Assembly: GCA_020161145.1 (NCBI GenBank) | Contig: JAIUPQ010000003.1 | Span: forward strand, 186,001-250,000 | Source of the DNA: Pseudomonadota bacterium | GTDB taxonomy: Bacteria > Pseudomonadota > Gammaproteobacteria > Burkholderiales > Burkholderiaceae_C | Direction: 5' to 3' | Length of the DNA stretch: 64,000 nt | Part shown: positions 20,873 to 28,473 of the stretch, one piece after another | How the letters are laid out: every line of letters begins with the position of its first letter | Numbering within the stretch: the stretch's first letter is position 1 | The notes under the pieces: generated by a model | Seen by the model: only the letters and a program-made list of their open reading frames with translations | Told to the model about the DNA's origin: nothing | Database searches by the model: none | Made by a program: the position numbers and the translations under genes

Positions 20873-21220
20873 TCAGGCGCCGCGCTCCAGCAGCTGTTTC
20901 AGCACCACCGCTTCATTGTGCAGCTGATCTTTTGCGGCATACACAAGGGTGAGGTTTCTCTGCCGGGCCAGGGATTGAAGCTGAGGCCACGCTGGATTGG
21001 TCTTCAACTCAGCGCGGTAGCGGCTATTGAATTCAGTCCATTTGTCAGGGTCATGTCCGAACCACTGACGCAACTCCGTCGAGGGTGCGATTTCTTTGAG
21101 CCACAGATCGATCTGGGCTTTGACCTTGGCCAACCCCCGCGGCCAAAGGCGATCGACAAGAACCCGATAGCCATCCGCCGCACTGGGTACTTCGTAAGCT
21201 CGCTTCAGCTTCACATCCAT
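20873..21220 (-). CDS. DUF488 family protein
   Basis: 115-residue protein with the DUF488 pattern: VLVDRLWPRGLAKVKAQIDL, WLKEIAPSTELRQWFGHDPD, and the C-terminal LTLVYAAKDQLHNEAVVLKQ. Proteins of this kind (YeaO-like) are widespread and often called uncharacterised or possibly DNA-binding; no function is assigned here. The start MDVKLKRAYEVP is preferred because a GGAG site lies 7 bp upstream; the longer frame overlaps the lipoprotein gene. Confidence 0.85.
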   Translation of the reverse strand: MDVKLKRAYEVPSAADGYRVLVDRLWPRGLAKVKAQIDLWLKEIAPSTELRQWFGHDPDKWTEFNSRYRAELKTNPAWPQLQSLARQRNLTLVYAAKDQLHNEAVVLKQLLERGA

Positions 21221-21267
21221 GATTCGCTCCTTGCGGCGCCTGACCACGCCGCTGCACGCCAAGCCAC

Positions 21268-21726
21268 CTACTGGGTACCTGCCAGCGGCACAGTCGCCTG
21301 AGATTCCACCTGCCACCGCCCCGACACCTGCGACAGAGTCACCACGAAGTACGCCGACCACGGCTTGTCCGCTGGGCGGTCAGATCGTCCGATCGAGTAG
21401 GTGCCCAAGACCAGCGCTGCGGTGGGCGAGAGCAGGCGAACCCGTTGCTCAACGATCTTCATGACGGGCCGAAACGACTGGGTGCATGCCCCCTGCAGAT
21501 GCGCCTGGAGGTTGGGCCGGCCCGTGATGGGCTTCGGGGTGTCCGGCGCCACGAACTCGACCGCAGGGCTGTAGATCAGCATCAGCGTGGGCATGTCGCA
21601 CGCACTGAAGGCTGCGGCCAGGCTTGGGAGCACGGCAGCCGCATCGGCGGATGCAGGCCCGGGCGACGTGGTGACGCAGGCGGCCAGCACGGACGCCGAA
21701 GCGAGAAGGGGCAGACGAGTTCGCAC
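21268..21726 (-). CDS. putative lipoprotein with SnoaL/DUF4440-like domain
   Basis: 152 residues from a GTG start (AAGGAG lies 5-6 bp upstream). The N-terminus (LPLLASASVLAACVTTSPG) has a lipobox LAAC, so it is probably a lipid-anchored envelope protein. The remainder (AAFSACDMPTLMLIYSPAVE, then VRLLSPTAALVLGTYSIGR and VTLSQVSGRWQVESQATVPL) resembles the NTF2-like SnoaL/DUF4440 fold. Function unknown. Confidence 0.7.
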   Translation of the reverse strand: MRTRLPLLASASVLAACVTTSPGPASADAAAVLPSLAAAFSACDMPTLMLIYSPAVEFVAPDTPKPITGRPNLQAHLQGACTQSFRPVMKIVEQRVRLLSPTAALVLGTYSIGRSDRPADKPWSAYFVVTLSQVSGRWQVESQATVPLAGTQ

Positions 21727-22037
21727 GGGGTCTCCTTGCCGTTTGACCTTGAGCCAACCGGAACATGAAGGCGAACGGCGACTGGCGACGCAAGGGCAAA
21801 AGTGGCCTGGAGCGGCCAGGCGCCGGCTGCCGTAGCGGTTCAGGTTGGACGGCATATTAGGCCTCAGTCGGCGGCAGGGTGTGCAACTCGTGAACGGCGA
21901 CCCATGCTGAACAAGAAAGCGCAGCAACCCCTGCACGATCCAAGCCACGCGATCTTCGGCCATGCGCTTCGGTGAAGTGCCCAGATCGACGGCAGTCAAT
22001 GTATAGTAAATGCGACATAAAGATTTATGTACCAGAC
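21727..22037. other. gene-free divergent intergenic region
   Basis: 311 bp between the lipoprotein gene (minus) and the membrane-protein/XRE/hydrolase operon (plus). Apart from the lipoprotein ribosome-binding site at one end and the TATAGT plus palindrome at the other, I see no gene or repeat here. Confidence 0.6.
22002..22030 (+). promoter_or_regulatory. putative -10 and 16-bp operator palindrome before the XRE operon
   Basis: TATAGT (22002-22007) could be a -10 element. It is followed by the perfect inverted repeat ACATAAA-GA-TTTATGT (22015-22030), which ends 7 bp before the start codon of the membrane protein gene. The AT-rich palindrome stands out in GC-rich DNA. The likely binder is the XRE-type regulator encoded in the same operon (inference). 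Confidence 0.6.
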
Positions 22038-22655
22038 ATGATCAACATCATCCTCGTCGCGCTGTCCGCCCTGTTGTTGGGCCTGCTGCTCGGCAGCCCG
22101 TGGCTCCAGGCCTTGCCGATCCCTGCCGGCGTGATCGGCGTGGCGGCCATGCTGGCGAGCGCCTGGTTCACGCGCCGCCATTGGCAGCACCGGCCCGATG
22201 ACGCGCCGGGCGCGCCCGAACGCGCGCAGTGGCATGGCCTGGCCAGCTATGCACTGCTGGCCGGCCACCTGATGGCGCTGATCGTGCGACTTGGCCCGGC
22301 CATGGACATGCACGGGCCGCTGGCCCATAGGCTGGCCATCGACAACTGGATGCTCGTGGCAGGCGCGCTGCTGAGCTGGCGGATTGCGCGCGACCCGGAT
22401 CCGCGGCGCGACGAGCGCGACACGCTGATCGCCGCCACCGCGCTGCGCCAGAGCCATGCCGTCCTGCTCCTGCTGCTGCTCGTGCTGATTCTGGCGCTGG
22501 GGTTCGGCGGCACCACCGTCATCGGCCGGCTGAACCAGCCGCTGCTCGCCCATCTGCTGATCCTGGCTGTGGTCTTGCAGGCCCTGGTGTACGAGGCGGC
22601 GCAGCTGCGCCTGCATGCGCTCGACGCGCGCGCCGCGCGGGGGCTCGCGCCATGA
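22038..22655 (+). CDS. multi-pass membrane protein in XRE-regulator operon
   Basis: 205 residues, not recognised to family level. Membrane segments are at about 2-20, 25-42, 68-85, 98-112, 137-158 and 168-188 (HAVLLLLLLVLILALGFGGT is one), with a charged loop RIARDPDPRRDERDTLIAAT between helices four and five. It overlaps the XRE gene by 4 bp. Small XRE regulators beside a membrane protein are common in bacteria, but the role is seldom known. Confidence 0.7.
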   Translation: MINIILVALSALLLGLLLGSPWLQALPIPAGVIGVAAMLASAWFTRRHWQHRPDDAPGAPERAQWHGLASYALLAGHLMALIVRLGPAMDMHGPLAHRLAIDNWMLVAGALLSWRIARDPDPRRDERDTLIAATALRQSHAVLLLLLLVLILALGFGGTTVIGRLNQPLLAHLLILAVVLQALVYEAAQLRLHALDARAARGLAP

Positions 22656-22894
22656 CGGGCGGCCCAGGGCACAGCCCCGTTGACAACCAGCTGCGTCGCC
22701 TGCGTTTCGAGCATGGCGAGATGACGCAGGACGCACTCGCGCGCGCCGTCGGCATCACGCGCCAGACCATCGTCGCGCTCGAGGCCGGCCGCTACGCCCC
22801 GTCACTCGAACTCGCGATGCGCCTGGCCGACTTGTTCGGCCGGCGCGTCGATGAGGTGTTTTTCTGGCGCGACCGCACGCAAGGACAGTCATGA
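22652..22894 (+). CDS. small XRE-family transcriptional regulator
   Basis: 80 residues, essentially one helix-turn-helix domain: TQDALARAVGITRQTIVALE forms the two core helices, then GRYAPSLELAMRLADLFGR and VDEVFFW. This short class is usually autoregulatory. ATGA overlaps on both sides lock it into one operon with the membrane protein and the serine hydrolase. The perfect palindrome upstream of the operon is the obvious candidate operator. Confidence 0.9.
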   Translation: MTGGPGHSPVDNQLRRLRFEHGEMTQDALARAVGITRQTIVALEAGRYAPSLELAMRLADLFGRRVDEVFFWRDRTQGQS

Positions 22895-24180
22895 CCCGCA
22901 TGCCCACCCCCATCCGCACCGGCCTCTTCTGGGCGCTCGTCATCGCCGCCGTGCCGGCGGCGTGGCTCATCTACCGGCTGTTCGAGCCCATGCTCAGCTG
23001 GAGCAGCGGCTGGCAAGACCTGCCCCCTCGGGCCGAGTCCGACCAGCACTTCAGCGGCACCTCGGATCCCGCCTGGGCCGCCCTCGCGGGCCAGGCCGAC
23101 GAGGCCTTGCGCGCCGCGCGGGCCGAGCTGCAGGCACCGGCGCTGTCCGCCGCCGTTCTGATCGACGACCGCCGCGTCTGGGCGGCGGCAACGGGCTACG
23201 CCGATCTGGCCACCGCTCGCCCGGTCGCACTCGATTCGCGCTTTCGCATCGGCAGCAGCTCCAAGGCCGTCAATGCGCTGGCGATGGGCGTGCTGATGGA
23301 GGCCGGCCGCGTCGACATCGATGCGCCGGTGCGCCGCTACCTGCCCGAGTTGCCCCCTGCCTACGACGGCGTGACCACGCGGCTCGCCATCAGCCACCGC
23401 GCCGGCATCCCCGACTATGGGCTGTGCCTGTGCTTGCCCGTCTGGGAGCACAAGAACCGCCGCCACTTCGACGGCGTGCGGCCGGCCCTGGCCGTCTTCG
23501 CCGACCGGCCGCTGCGTTTTGCGCCCGGCACCGACTTTGCCTACAGCAGCTACGGCGCCAACGTCGCCGGCGCGGTGCTGGAGGCGGCGGCCGGGCGGCC
23601 TTACGGCGAGATGGTCGCGCAAACCGTGTTCGAGCCGCTGGCCATGCAGGGCAGCCGGCTCGACGTCGCGGGCGCGGCCGATCCCCAGCGCGTCGGCTTC
23701 TATGAAACCCACGACGGCCGTTACAAGCAGGCCGACCCGGTCGACAACAGCATCCGCTATCCGTCGGGCGGCATGCTCTCGACGCCCAGCGACATGCTGG
23801 CACTGGGCCGGGCCTGGATCGAGCCCGGCCGGCTCGTCAACGCCACGACGCTGGGCACGCTGCTGGCACCGCAAAAGCTGGCCGACGGCAGCGCCAATCC
23901 GCAGGGTTACGCGCTGGGCATGCGCGTGTTTGCCGACAAAAAGCTGTTCGAGGGTCGCATCACGACCCGCTTTTTCAGCCACCACGGCACCGCCGTGGGC
24001 AGCACCTCTTACTTCGCCATCTATCCGGAATACCGCATGGTCATCTCGGTGATGATGAACAAGGGTCAGGACAACGTCGACGCGCTCGCCGCCGCCGCCA
24101 ACCGGCTCGCCGAGCTTTTCATCGCCGAGCAGGTGCGGCGGCGGGGGCAGGCGGTGGCGGGCGTGGCGGCCGAGCCATAG
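22891..24180 (+). CDS. membrane-anchored serine hydrolase, beta-lactamase/LACTB-like
   Basis: 429 residues: an N-terminal anchor or signal (about 11-30), then a class-C beta-lactamase fold. The SxxK motif is S122-S-S-K125 in FRIGSSSKAV, the second motif is Y218-S-S, and the third is HHG in FSHHGTAVGST, replacing the KTG/HTG triad. This set of motifs (YSx, HxG, then a PE...VISVMMN end) resembles LACTB-type peptidases more than true beta-lactamases. It is probably a periplasmic peptidase or esterase and not a resistance enzyme (inference). It ends the XRE operon. Confidence 0.85.
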   Translation: MTRMPTPIRTGLFWALVIAAVPAAWLIYRLFEPMLSWSSGWQDLPPRAESDQHFSGTSDPAWAALAGQADEALRAARAELQAPALSAAVLIDDRRVWAAATGYADLATARPVALDSRFRIGSSSKAVNALAMGVLMEAGRVDIDAPVRRYLPELPPAYDGVTTRLAISHRAGIPDYGLCLCLPVWEHKNRRHFDGVRPALAVFADRPLRFAPGTDFAYSSYGANVAGAVLEAAAGRPYGEMVAQTVFEPLAMQGSRLDVAGAADPQRVGFYETHDGRYKQADPVDNSIRYPSGGMLSTPSDMLALGRAWIEPGRLVNATTLGTLLAPQKLADGSANPQGYALGMRVFADKKLFEGRITTRFFSHHGTAVGSTSYFAIYPEYRMVISVMMNKGQDNVDALAAAANRLAELFIAEQVRRRGQAVAGVAAEP

Positions 24181-24229
24181 ATCCAGGTGCACGCGCGGAC
24201 AGACCGCCTGAAAAACTCATTCCCCTCAG

Positions 24230-24805
24230 TCACTTGGGTGGAGTTTCTTGAAAGGACGCATTTCGGCGCTTCCGAATGGTAGAGATTCTGGTAGTTTCGC
24301 TCTCTAGTGCAACTTTGAAATCGCTTTTACTAGTGGAAAACGCCTTCGCTTCTTCGCTAATTTCTGTATAGCGTTCTTGAAATTCTTGAAGAAATGCATC
24401 AAGCTCTCCAAGATCAATTAGTCCATCTCTATATCGCGCAATTGCAGTTTCACATTTAACAGCTAAGGCAACGTATTTATTTGCTATTCCGCGATGACCT
24501 TCAAACTGCTTGCCAAAGTTAAAAAAGGTTGCAATGCCACCAATTAGAGCAGCAGTCAAAGCGAGAAACCCTCCACTCCATTTTGCGATTGCTGGAAGTT
24601 CCTGACTAAGAGCAATAAAAAATACGGAGCCTAGTATGATATTTATAGCAACAACGGGCAAACCAAGACAGTCGCTGAGATTTTTCGCTCTACTGGCCGC
24701 ATTAAAATGTCGGTACTTTCCAATATTGCAATTTCGATCGAGTTCTTCTACACGATCCAAGACAGCTGGATCTCGTGGAACGGATGGTAAAGGCGTGACG
24801 TTCAT
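24230..24805 (-). CDS. two-TM SLATT-like domain protein
   Basis: 191 residues. Two adjacent membrane helices (LPVVAINIILGSVFFIAL at about 49-66 and GGFLALTAALIGGIATFFNF at about 78-97) are followed by a long helical tail (KYVALAVKCETAIARYRDGL, LQEFQERYTEISEEAKAF). This layout and the NLSDCLGLPVVAIN entry to the first helix match the SLATT family, predicted pore-forming effectors linked to nucleotide-signal defence. No cyclase, SLOG or nuclease partner is adjacent. The gene is strikingly AT-rich, with a good AGGA ribosome site, suggesting horizontal transfer. Confidence 0.6.
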   Translation of the reverse strand: MNVTPLPSVPRDPAVLDRVEELDRNCNIGKYRHFNAASRAKNLSDCLGLPVVAINIILGSVFFIALSQELPAIAKWSGGFLALTAALIGGIATFFNFGKQFEGHRGIANKYVALAVKCETAIARYRDGLIDLGELDAFLQEFQERYTEISEEAKAFSTSKSDFKVALESETTRISTIRKRRNASFQETPPK

Positions 24806-25173
24806 GTGCGTCCTAACCGCTCATGATTTGATCCACTAACCCCCGAGCAAGAAAGCCCTGAGTCGGTGCACCAAGTAGGGTGACACGCAGGCGCGAAGAG
24901 GCTGCAATTCGACGAAGGCCCGACCTCGGCGCCTAACCGGACCGGCATCGAGTTGGTTCGAGCCCTCGGCTGTTGCACTGTTGGCCCCATTGCTGTAGGG
25001 CGGGCGGCAGCACGTACGGCAAAGAGGCCCGAGTCGATTTCCGCCCGAGAAGTCTTCCAGTTCACCGGTTTGCTCTAAGGTTGCTCGCACAGTTTCTCGG
25101 TGTACCGGCCACGGGTGACGCTCCTGCATGCCACTATGCATTTTACTCTCAGGAGCACCGTCATGGAAGGGTT
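24806..25173. other. gene-free intergenic region
   Basis: 368 bp between two AT-rich minus-strand genes. Short open frames here overlap each other and have no recognisable composition, motif or ribosome-binding site. I see no RNA gene, repeat or terminator with confidence. Confidence 0.5.
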
Positions 25174-25881
25174 TCACTGTTGTTTCCCGGAGCTCGGCTT
25201 AGGCGCAATAAGCGCTATGTGACTGGTTACGCCAAATGCAGCAACGCCTGTCATGGCCTGCGGATCAAGGGATACGCCCGCCACTTTCAAAGCCTTAAGC
25301 GGAATATCCGTATATTTTTCAGTCGAGAGCATCAGCTCGTTGATTGGGGGTGTCTTGCCTAGATAATAGGCCTCACCGTGTTTTACACAAAAATTGATAC
25401 CATTGGACCAAGAGTCTGGAAGTTTGAGTTCGGGATCAAACCCACCCACGAGATTGACGGTTGAGAGACCAAGACTCGCCAGCTTGAATGCACAGGCGCC
25501 TTGATCCGCTCCAGGTTTGGTCCACTCATCATGAAGTTGCGCTGCGCCATAGACCAGCCAGATTGCGTCCACTCCCAGTTTGAGATTTGGGTGAACCTGC
25601 TCAGCGATAAGCGAGGCGACTGACTTCAGAAGCGATAATTTATTGGTGTGACTGAAAAGACTTGAAGTGGCTGCCGGTGTTGCAATCAACGCGGGGAATT
25701 GCCTCGGATAACGCTGCCCGAGCAGCCCATCTACAGACTTCGCAATACTTTTATTTTGCTCCAGCAGGGGCTTGGTTGAAACAATCAAGCCTGGACAACC
25801 ATCTTCTGATCTATCCGTAGTCAGCAACTCAGAAGTCAGTTGTTTTGGCAGGGATGCTGCACGCGAGATTTGAATCTTCAT
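25174..25881 (-). CDS. unrecognised protein in AT-rich accessory segment
   Basis: 235 residues with no family I recognise. It has no signal peptide. Moderately hydrophobic stretches lie in the middle (KLGVDAIWLVYGAAQLHDEW; ACAFKLASLGLSTVNLVGGF) and at the C-terminus (MTGVAAFGVTSHIALIAP). Cysteines are few (GCPGL, GACAF, NFCVKHG). Composition is lower in GC than the flanking core genes and resembles the SLATT-like gene 370 bp downstream, suggesting the two arrived together. The ATG has GGGGCACTC before it. Confidence 0.5.
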   Translation of the reverse strand: MKIQISRAASLPKQLTSELLTTDRSEDGCPGLIVSTKPLLEQNKSIAKSVDGLLGQRYPRQFPALIATPAATSSLFSHTNKLSLLKSVASLIAEQVHPNLKLGVDAIWLVYGAAQLHDEWTKPGADQGACAFKLASLGLSTVNLVGGFDPELKLPDSWSNGINFCVKHGEAYYLGKTPPINELMLSTEKYTDIPLKALKVAGVSLDPQAMTGVAAFGVTSHIALIAPKPSSGKQQ

Positions 25882-26158
25882 GAGTGCCCCATGTCGGCAG
25901 GACTATGTGTGAGGCCTACGAGTTATGGGAGGCGTCACAGTGCACCCCAACACCACTGCTGCTCGTCACACCGATACCCGCGTGCGGCGACGGCCCAATG
26001 GTCATGCAGGTCGGCGACGATTGATTGGATGAATATGCAACTCCATCGTGCTGGCGTTTTGGCGCGCCCATACTAGATCATTCCCGAGCAGAAGGCTACG
26101 TTCCACCACCCATCCACTCGCCGCTGGGTGGCCGCCTACACGGCCAGAGCACCCACCC

Positions 26159-28213
26159 TCAGCCCACCACCTCCGCCGCCTCCAGCCGCAGCAACTCCGC
26201 CCCCTCCCCCACCTGGTCGCCCACGGCGTAGAGCAGTTCGGCCACGGTGCCGTCGCGGGGGGCAGTGAGGGTGTGTTCCATCTTCATGGCCTCCATCACG
26301 GCCAGCGGTTGACCGGCCTTGACCTGGGCGCCGGGCTCGACGAGGAAGGCGATGACTTTGCCGGGCATGGGGGCGGTCATGCGGCCACCTTCGCTGCCCG
26401 CCTCGCCGGCGTGGGCGATGGCGTCCAGGTGCATGAATTCCAGGCTGCCCGCCGGGCCGAAGACGGCCACGCGCTCGCCGACGCGGTAGGCGCTCAGCGT
26501 GTGCCGCTCGCCGTCGAGTTGCACATCGAAGCGCGCACCGCCCAGCGGCTGGGCAGCCAGCCGCCAGTCGCCGTCGGCGCTCTCGCCGCCCGCGCCGGCC
26601 TGCACGGCGCCGCTGGCCAGTTGCAGCCGGGCCGCGCCGTCATGCAACTGCGCCAGCGTGGCCACGTGGGGCTGGTCACCTACCTTGAGGTCGAAGCGGC
26701 GCTGGGCTGCGCCGTGGGTGCGCCAGCCGTCGCGCTGGGCAAAGGGGTCGCTCCAGCCGCCTTTGTTGGGCTTGGGCTTGGGCAGTTCGGTGGCCTGGGT
26801 GTGGGCGATGAGGCCGGCAGCGGCCAGCGACAGCGGCAGACCAGGCTGGTCGAACAGGACGGCGCGCTCGCGCTCGATCAGCGCGGTGTCGAGGTCGGCC
26901 TGCGCAAAGCTGGCCGTGGCGGCGCAGCGGCGCAAAAAGGCCACGTTGGTGGCCGGGCCCAGGATGTGGGTCTCGGCCAGCGCGGCGTCCAGCCGGGCCA
27001 GCGCTTGCTCGCGGGTCTCGCCCCAGACGATGAGCTTGGCGATCATGGAGTCGTAGTACGGCGTGATGGCGTCGCCCTCGCGCACGCCAGCGTCCACGCG
27101 CACGTTGCCTCGCTTGAACGCCACGTGCGGCGGCCAGCGCAGCACGTCGAGCCGGCCGGTGGCGGGCAGGAAGCCGGCATCGGGGTTTTCGGCGCAGATG
27201 CGCGCCTCGATGGCATGGCCGTGGATGCGCAGCTTGTGCTGGTCCAGCGGCAGGGGCTCGCCCGCCGCCACGCGCAGTTGCCACTCCACCAGGTCGAGCC
27301 CGGTGATGGCCTCGGTGACCGGGTGCTCCACCTGCAGGCGGGTGTTCATCTCCATGAAATAAAAGCGCCCATCCTGCTCGGCGATGAACTCCACGGTGCC
27401 GGCGCCCACATAGCCCACGGCCTTGGCGGCGGCCACGGCGGCGGCGCCCATCTCTTGGCGCCGTTCGGCCGTCATGCCGGGCGCGGGGGCTTCCTCCAGC
27501 ACCTTCTGGTGGCGGCGCTGCACGCTGCAGTCGCGCTCGAACAGGTAGACGCAGTTGCCCTGGCTGTCGCCAAAGACCTGGATCTCGATGTGGCGCGGGC
27601 GCTGCACATAGCGCTCGACCAGCACGGCGTCGTCGCCAAAGCTGCTGATGGCCTCGCGCTTGCACGAGGCCAGCGCGGCGTCGAACTCGGCCGCCGCCAG
27701 CACCTGCCGCATGCCTTTGCCGCCACCCCCGGCGCTGGCCTTGATGAGCACGGGGTAGCCGATGCGCTCGGCCTCGGCCTTGAGCAGCGCCGGGTCTTGC
27801 CCAGCCCCGTGGTAGCCGGGCACCAGCGGCACGCCGGCAGCCTCCATCAACCGTTTGGATTCGGCCTTCAGCCCCATGGCGCGGATGGCGCTGGGGGGCG
27901 GGCCGATGAAGACGAGGCCGGCTTCGGCGCAGGCTTCGGCAAAGGCATCGTTCTCGCTCAGGAAACCGTAGCCGGGGTGAACGGCCTGGGCCCCCGTCGT
28001 CTGGGCGGCGGCCAGGATGCGCTGCCACTGCAGATACGAGTCGCGCGGCGCCGCACCGCCGATGGCCACGGCCTCATCGCAGGCGCGCACATGGGCGGCG
28101 TCGGCGTCGGCATCGGAATACACGGCCACGGTCTGGATGCCCAGGCGACGGGCCGTAGCGGCCACCCGGCAGGCGATCTCGCCTCGGTTGGCAATCAAGA
28201 TCTTCTTAAACAT
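26159..28213 (-). CDS. liuD: 3-methylcrotonyl-CoA carboxylase alpha (biotin-containing) subunit
   Basis: Carboxylates the biotin of the enzyme that converts 3-methylcrotonyl-CoA to 3-methylglutaconyl-CoA in leucine breakdown. 684 residues: biotin carboxylase start MFKKILIANRGEIACRVAAT, ATP-grasp glycine loop ASAGGGGKGMR, FMEMNTRLQVEHPVTE, and a C-terminal biotinyl domain with the acceptor lysine in EAMKMEH. Propionyl-CoA or other acyl-CoA carboxylase is the alternative; the operon with liuB, liuC and an isovaleryl-CoA dehydrogenase favours MCC. A GGGAG site lies 6 bp before the ATG. Its 5' end is duplicated upstream. Confidence 0.92.
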   Translation of the reverse strand: MFKKILIANRGEIACRVAATARRLGIQTVAVYSDADADAAHVRACDEAVAIGGAAPRDSYLQWQRILAAAQTTGAQAVHPGYGFLSENDAFAEACAEAGLVFIGPPPSAIRAMGLKAESKRLMEAAGVPLVPGYHGAGQDPALLKAEAERIGYPVLIKASAGGGGKGMRQVLAAAEFDAALASCKREAISSFGDDAVLVERYVQRPRHIEIQVFGDSQGNCVYLFERDCSVQRRHQKVLEEAPAPGMTAERRQEMGAAAVAAAKAVGYVGAGTVEFIAEQDGRFYFMEMNTRLQVEHPVTEAITGLDLVEWQLRVAAGEPLPLDQHKLRIHGHAIEARICAENPDAGFLPATGRLDVLRWPPHVAFKRGNVRVDAGVREGDAITPYYDSMIAKLIVWGETREQALARLDAALAETHILGPATNVAFLRRCAATASFAQADLDTALIERERAVLFDQPGLPLSLAAAGLIAHTQATELPKPKPNKGGWSDPFAQRDGWRTHGAAQRRFDLKVGDQPHVATLAQLHDGAARLQLASGAVQAGAGGESADGDWRLAAQPLGGARFDVQLDGERHTLSAYRVGERVAVFGPAGSLEFMHLDAIAHAGEAGSEGGRMTAPMPGKVIAFLVEPGAQVKAGQPLAVMEAMKMEHTLTAPRDGTVAELLYAVGDQVGEGAELLRLEAAEVVG

Positions 28214-28303
28214 GTTGAGCTCCCGAGGCCAGATCGCCTGTGTGTCCGGCGGCGCCGGCCACCATGCAATGTGTCGCTGGCGCGACCCCGCCTGCGGCGT
28301 GAA
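28180..28303 (-). repeat. 124-bp tandem repeat, copy 1 (contains the liuD start)
   Basis: First of two 124-bp direct repeats identical by eye. The unit carries, in minus-strand order, a spacer of about 90 bp, a GGGAG ribosome-binding site and the first codons MFKKILIANRG. This copy supplies the functional liuD start at 28213. Confidence 0.9.
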
Positions 28304-28337
28304 CGCCTCGGTTGGCAATCAAGATCTTCTTAAACAT
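28206..28337 (-). pseudogene. 43-codon decoy ORF, downstream copy of the liuD 5' end
   Basis: Same peptide as the upstream decoy ORF, starting at 28337 with a GGGAG site. Its TAA lies within the third codon region of the real liuD gene (ATG at 28213), again overlapping by 8 bases. Together the two decoys form a relay of start-stop overlaps leading to liuD. Confidence 0.7.
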
Positions 28338-28427
28338 GTTGAGCTCCCGAGGCCAGATCGCCTGTGTGTCCGGCGGCGCCGGCCACCATGCAATGTGTCG
28401 CTGGCGCGACCCCGCCTGCGGCGTGAA
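28304..28427 (-). repeat. 124-bp tandem repeat, copy 2
   Basis: Identical by eye to the copy at 28180-28303. It encodes a second MFKKILIANRG start (ATG at 28337), but the frame runs into the next spacer and stops at 28206, so it gives only a 43-residue peptide. The unit length is not a multiple of three, so the copies are in different frames. Confidence 0.9.
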
Positions 28428-28461
28428 CGCCGCGATTAGCAATCAGGATCTTCTTGAACAT
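28330..28461 (-). pseudogene. 43-codon decoy ORF, upstream copy of the liuD 5' end
   Basis: Starts at 28461 with a strong GAGGAG site, encodes MFKKILIANRG, then spacer sequence ending ASGAQHV, and stops at a TAA inside the second/third codon of the next copy's ATGTTTAAG. Stop and next start overlap by 8 bases, so ribosomes could reinitiate. The 3' part of the carboxylase is missing, so the peptide has no enzyme function. Confidence 0.7.
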
Positions 28462-28463
28462 GC
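28428..28463 (-). repeat. partial, diverged third copy of the liuD start
   Basis: Same period (124 bp), but several silent differences from the two identical copies, and the sequence past the ATG is unrelated. It again encodes MFKKILIANRG, with the best ribosome-binding site of the three (GAGGAG, 8 bp before the ATG at 28461). It looks like the ancestral gene start, now cut off from the rest of the gene. Confidence 0.8.
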
Positions 28464-28473
28464 CTTTGTCTCC

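Noticed and set aside
22891-24180. Beta-lactamase conferring resistance
   Set aside because: The YxN and KTG motifs are replaced by YSS and HHG, and the gene is in an XRE operon with a membrane protein, which fits a LACTB-like hydrolase better.
24230-24805. Full CBASS-type or SLATT/SLOG defence system
   Set aside because: Only the SLATT-like protein is recognised; no cyclase, SLOG, E1/E2/JAB or nuclease gene is within several kb, so a complete system is not claimed.
26048-28333. 761-codon plus-strand open frame opposite liuD
   Set aside because: Low-complexity antisense shadow; the minus strand encodes a full biotin carboxylase with all motifs.
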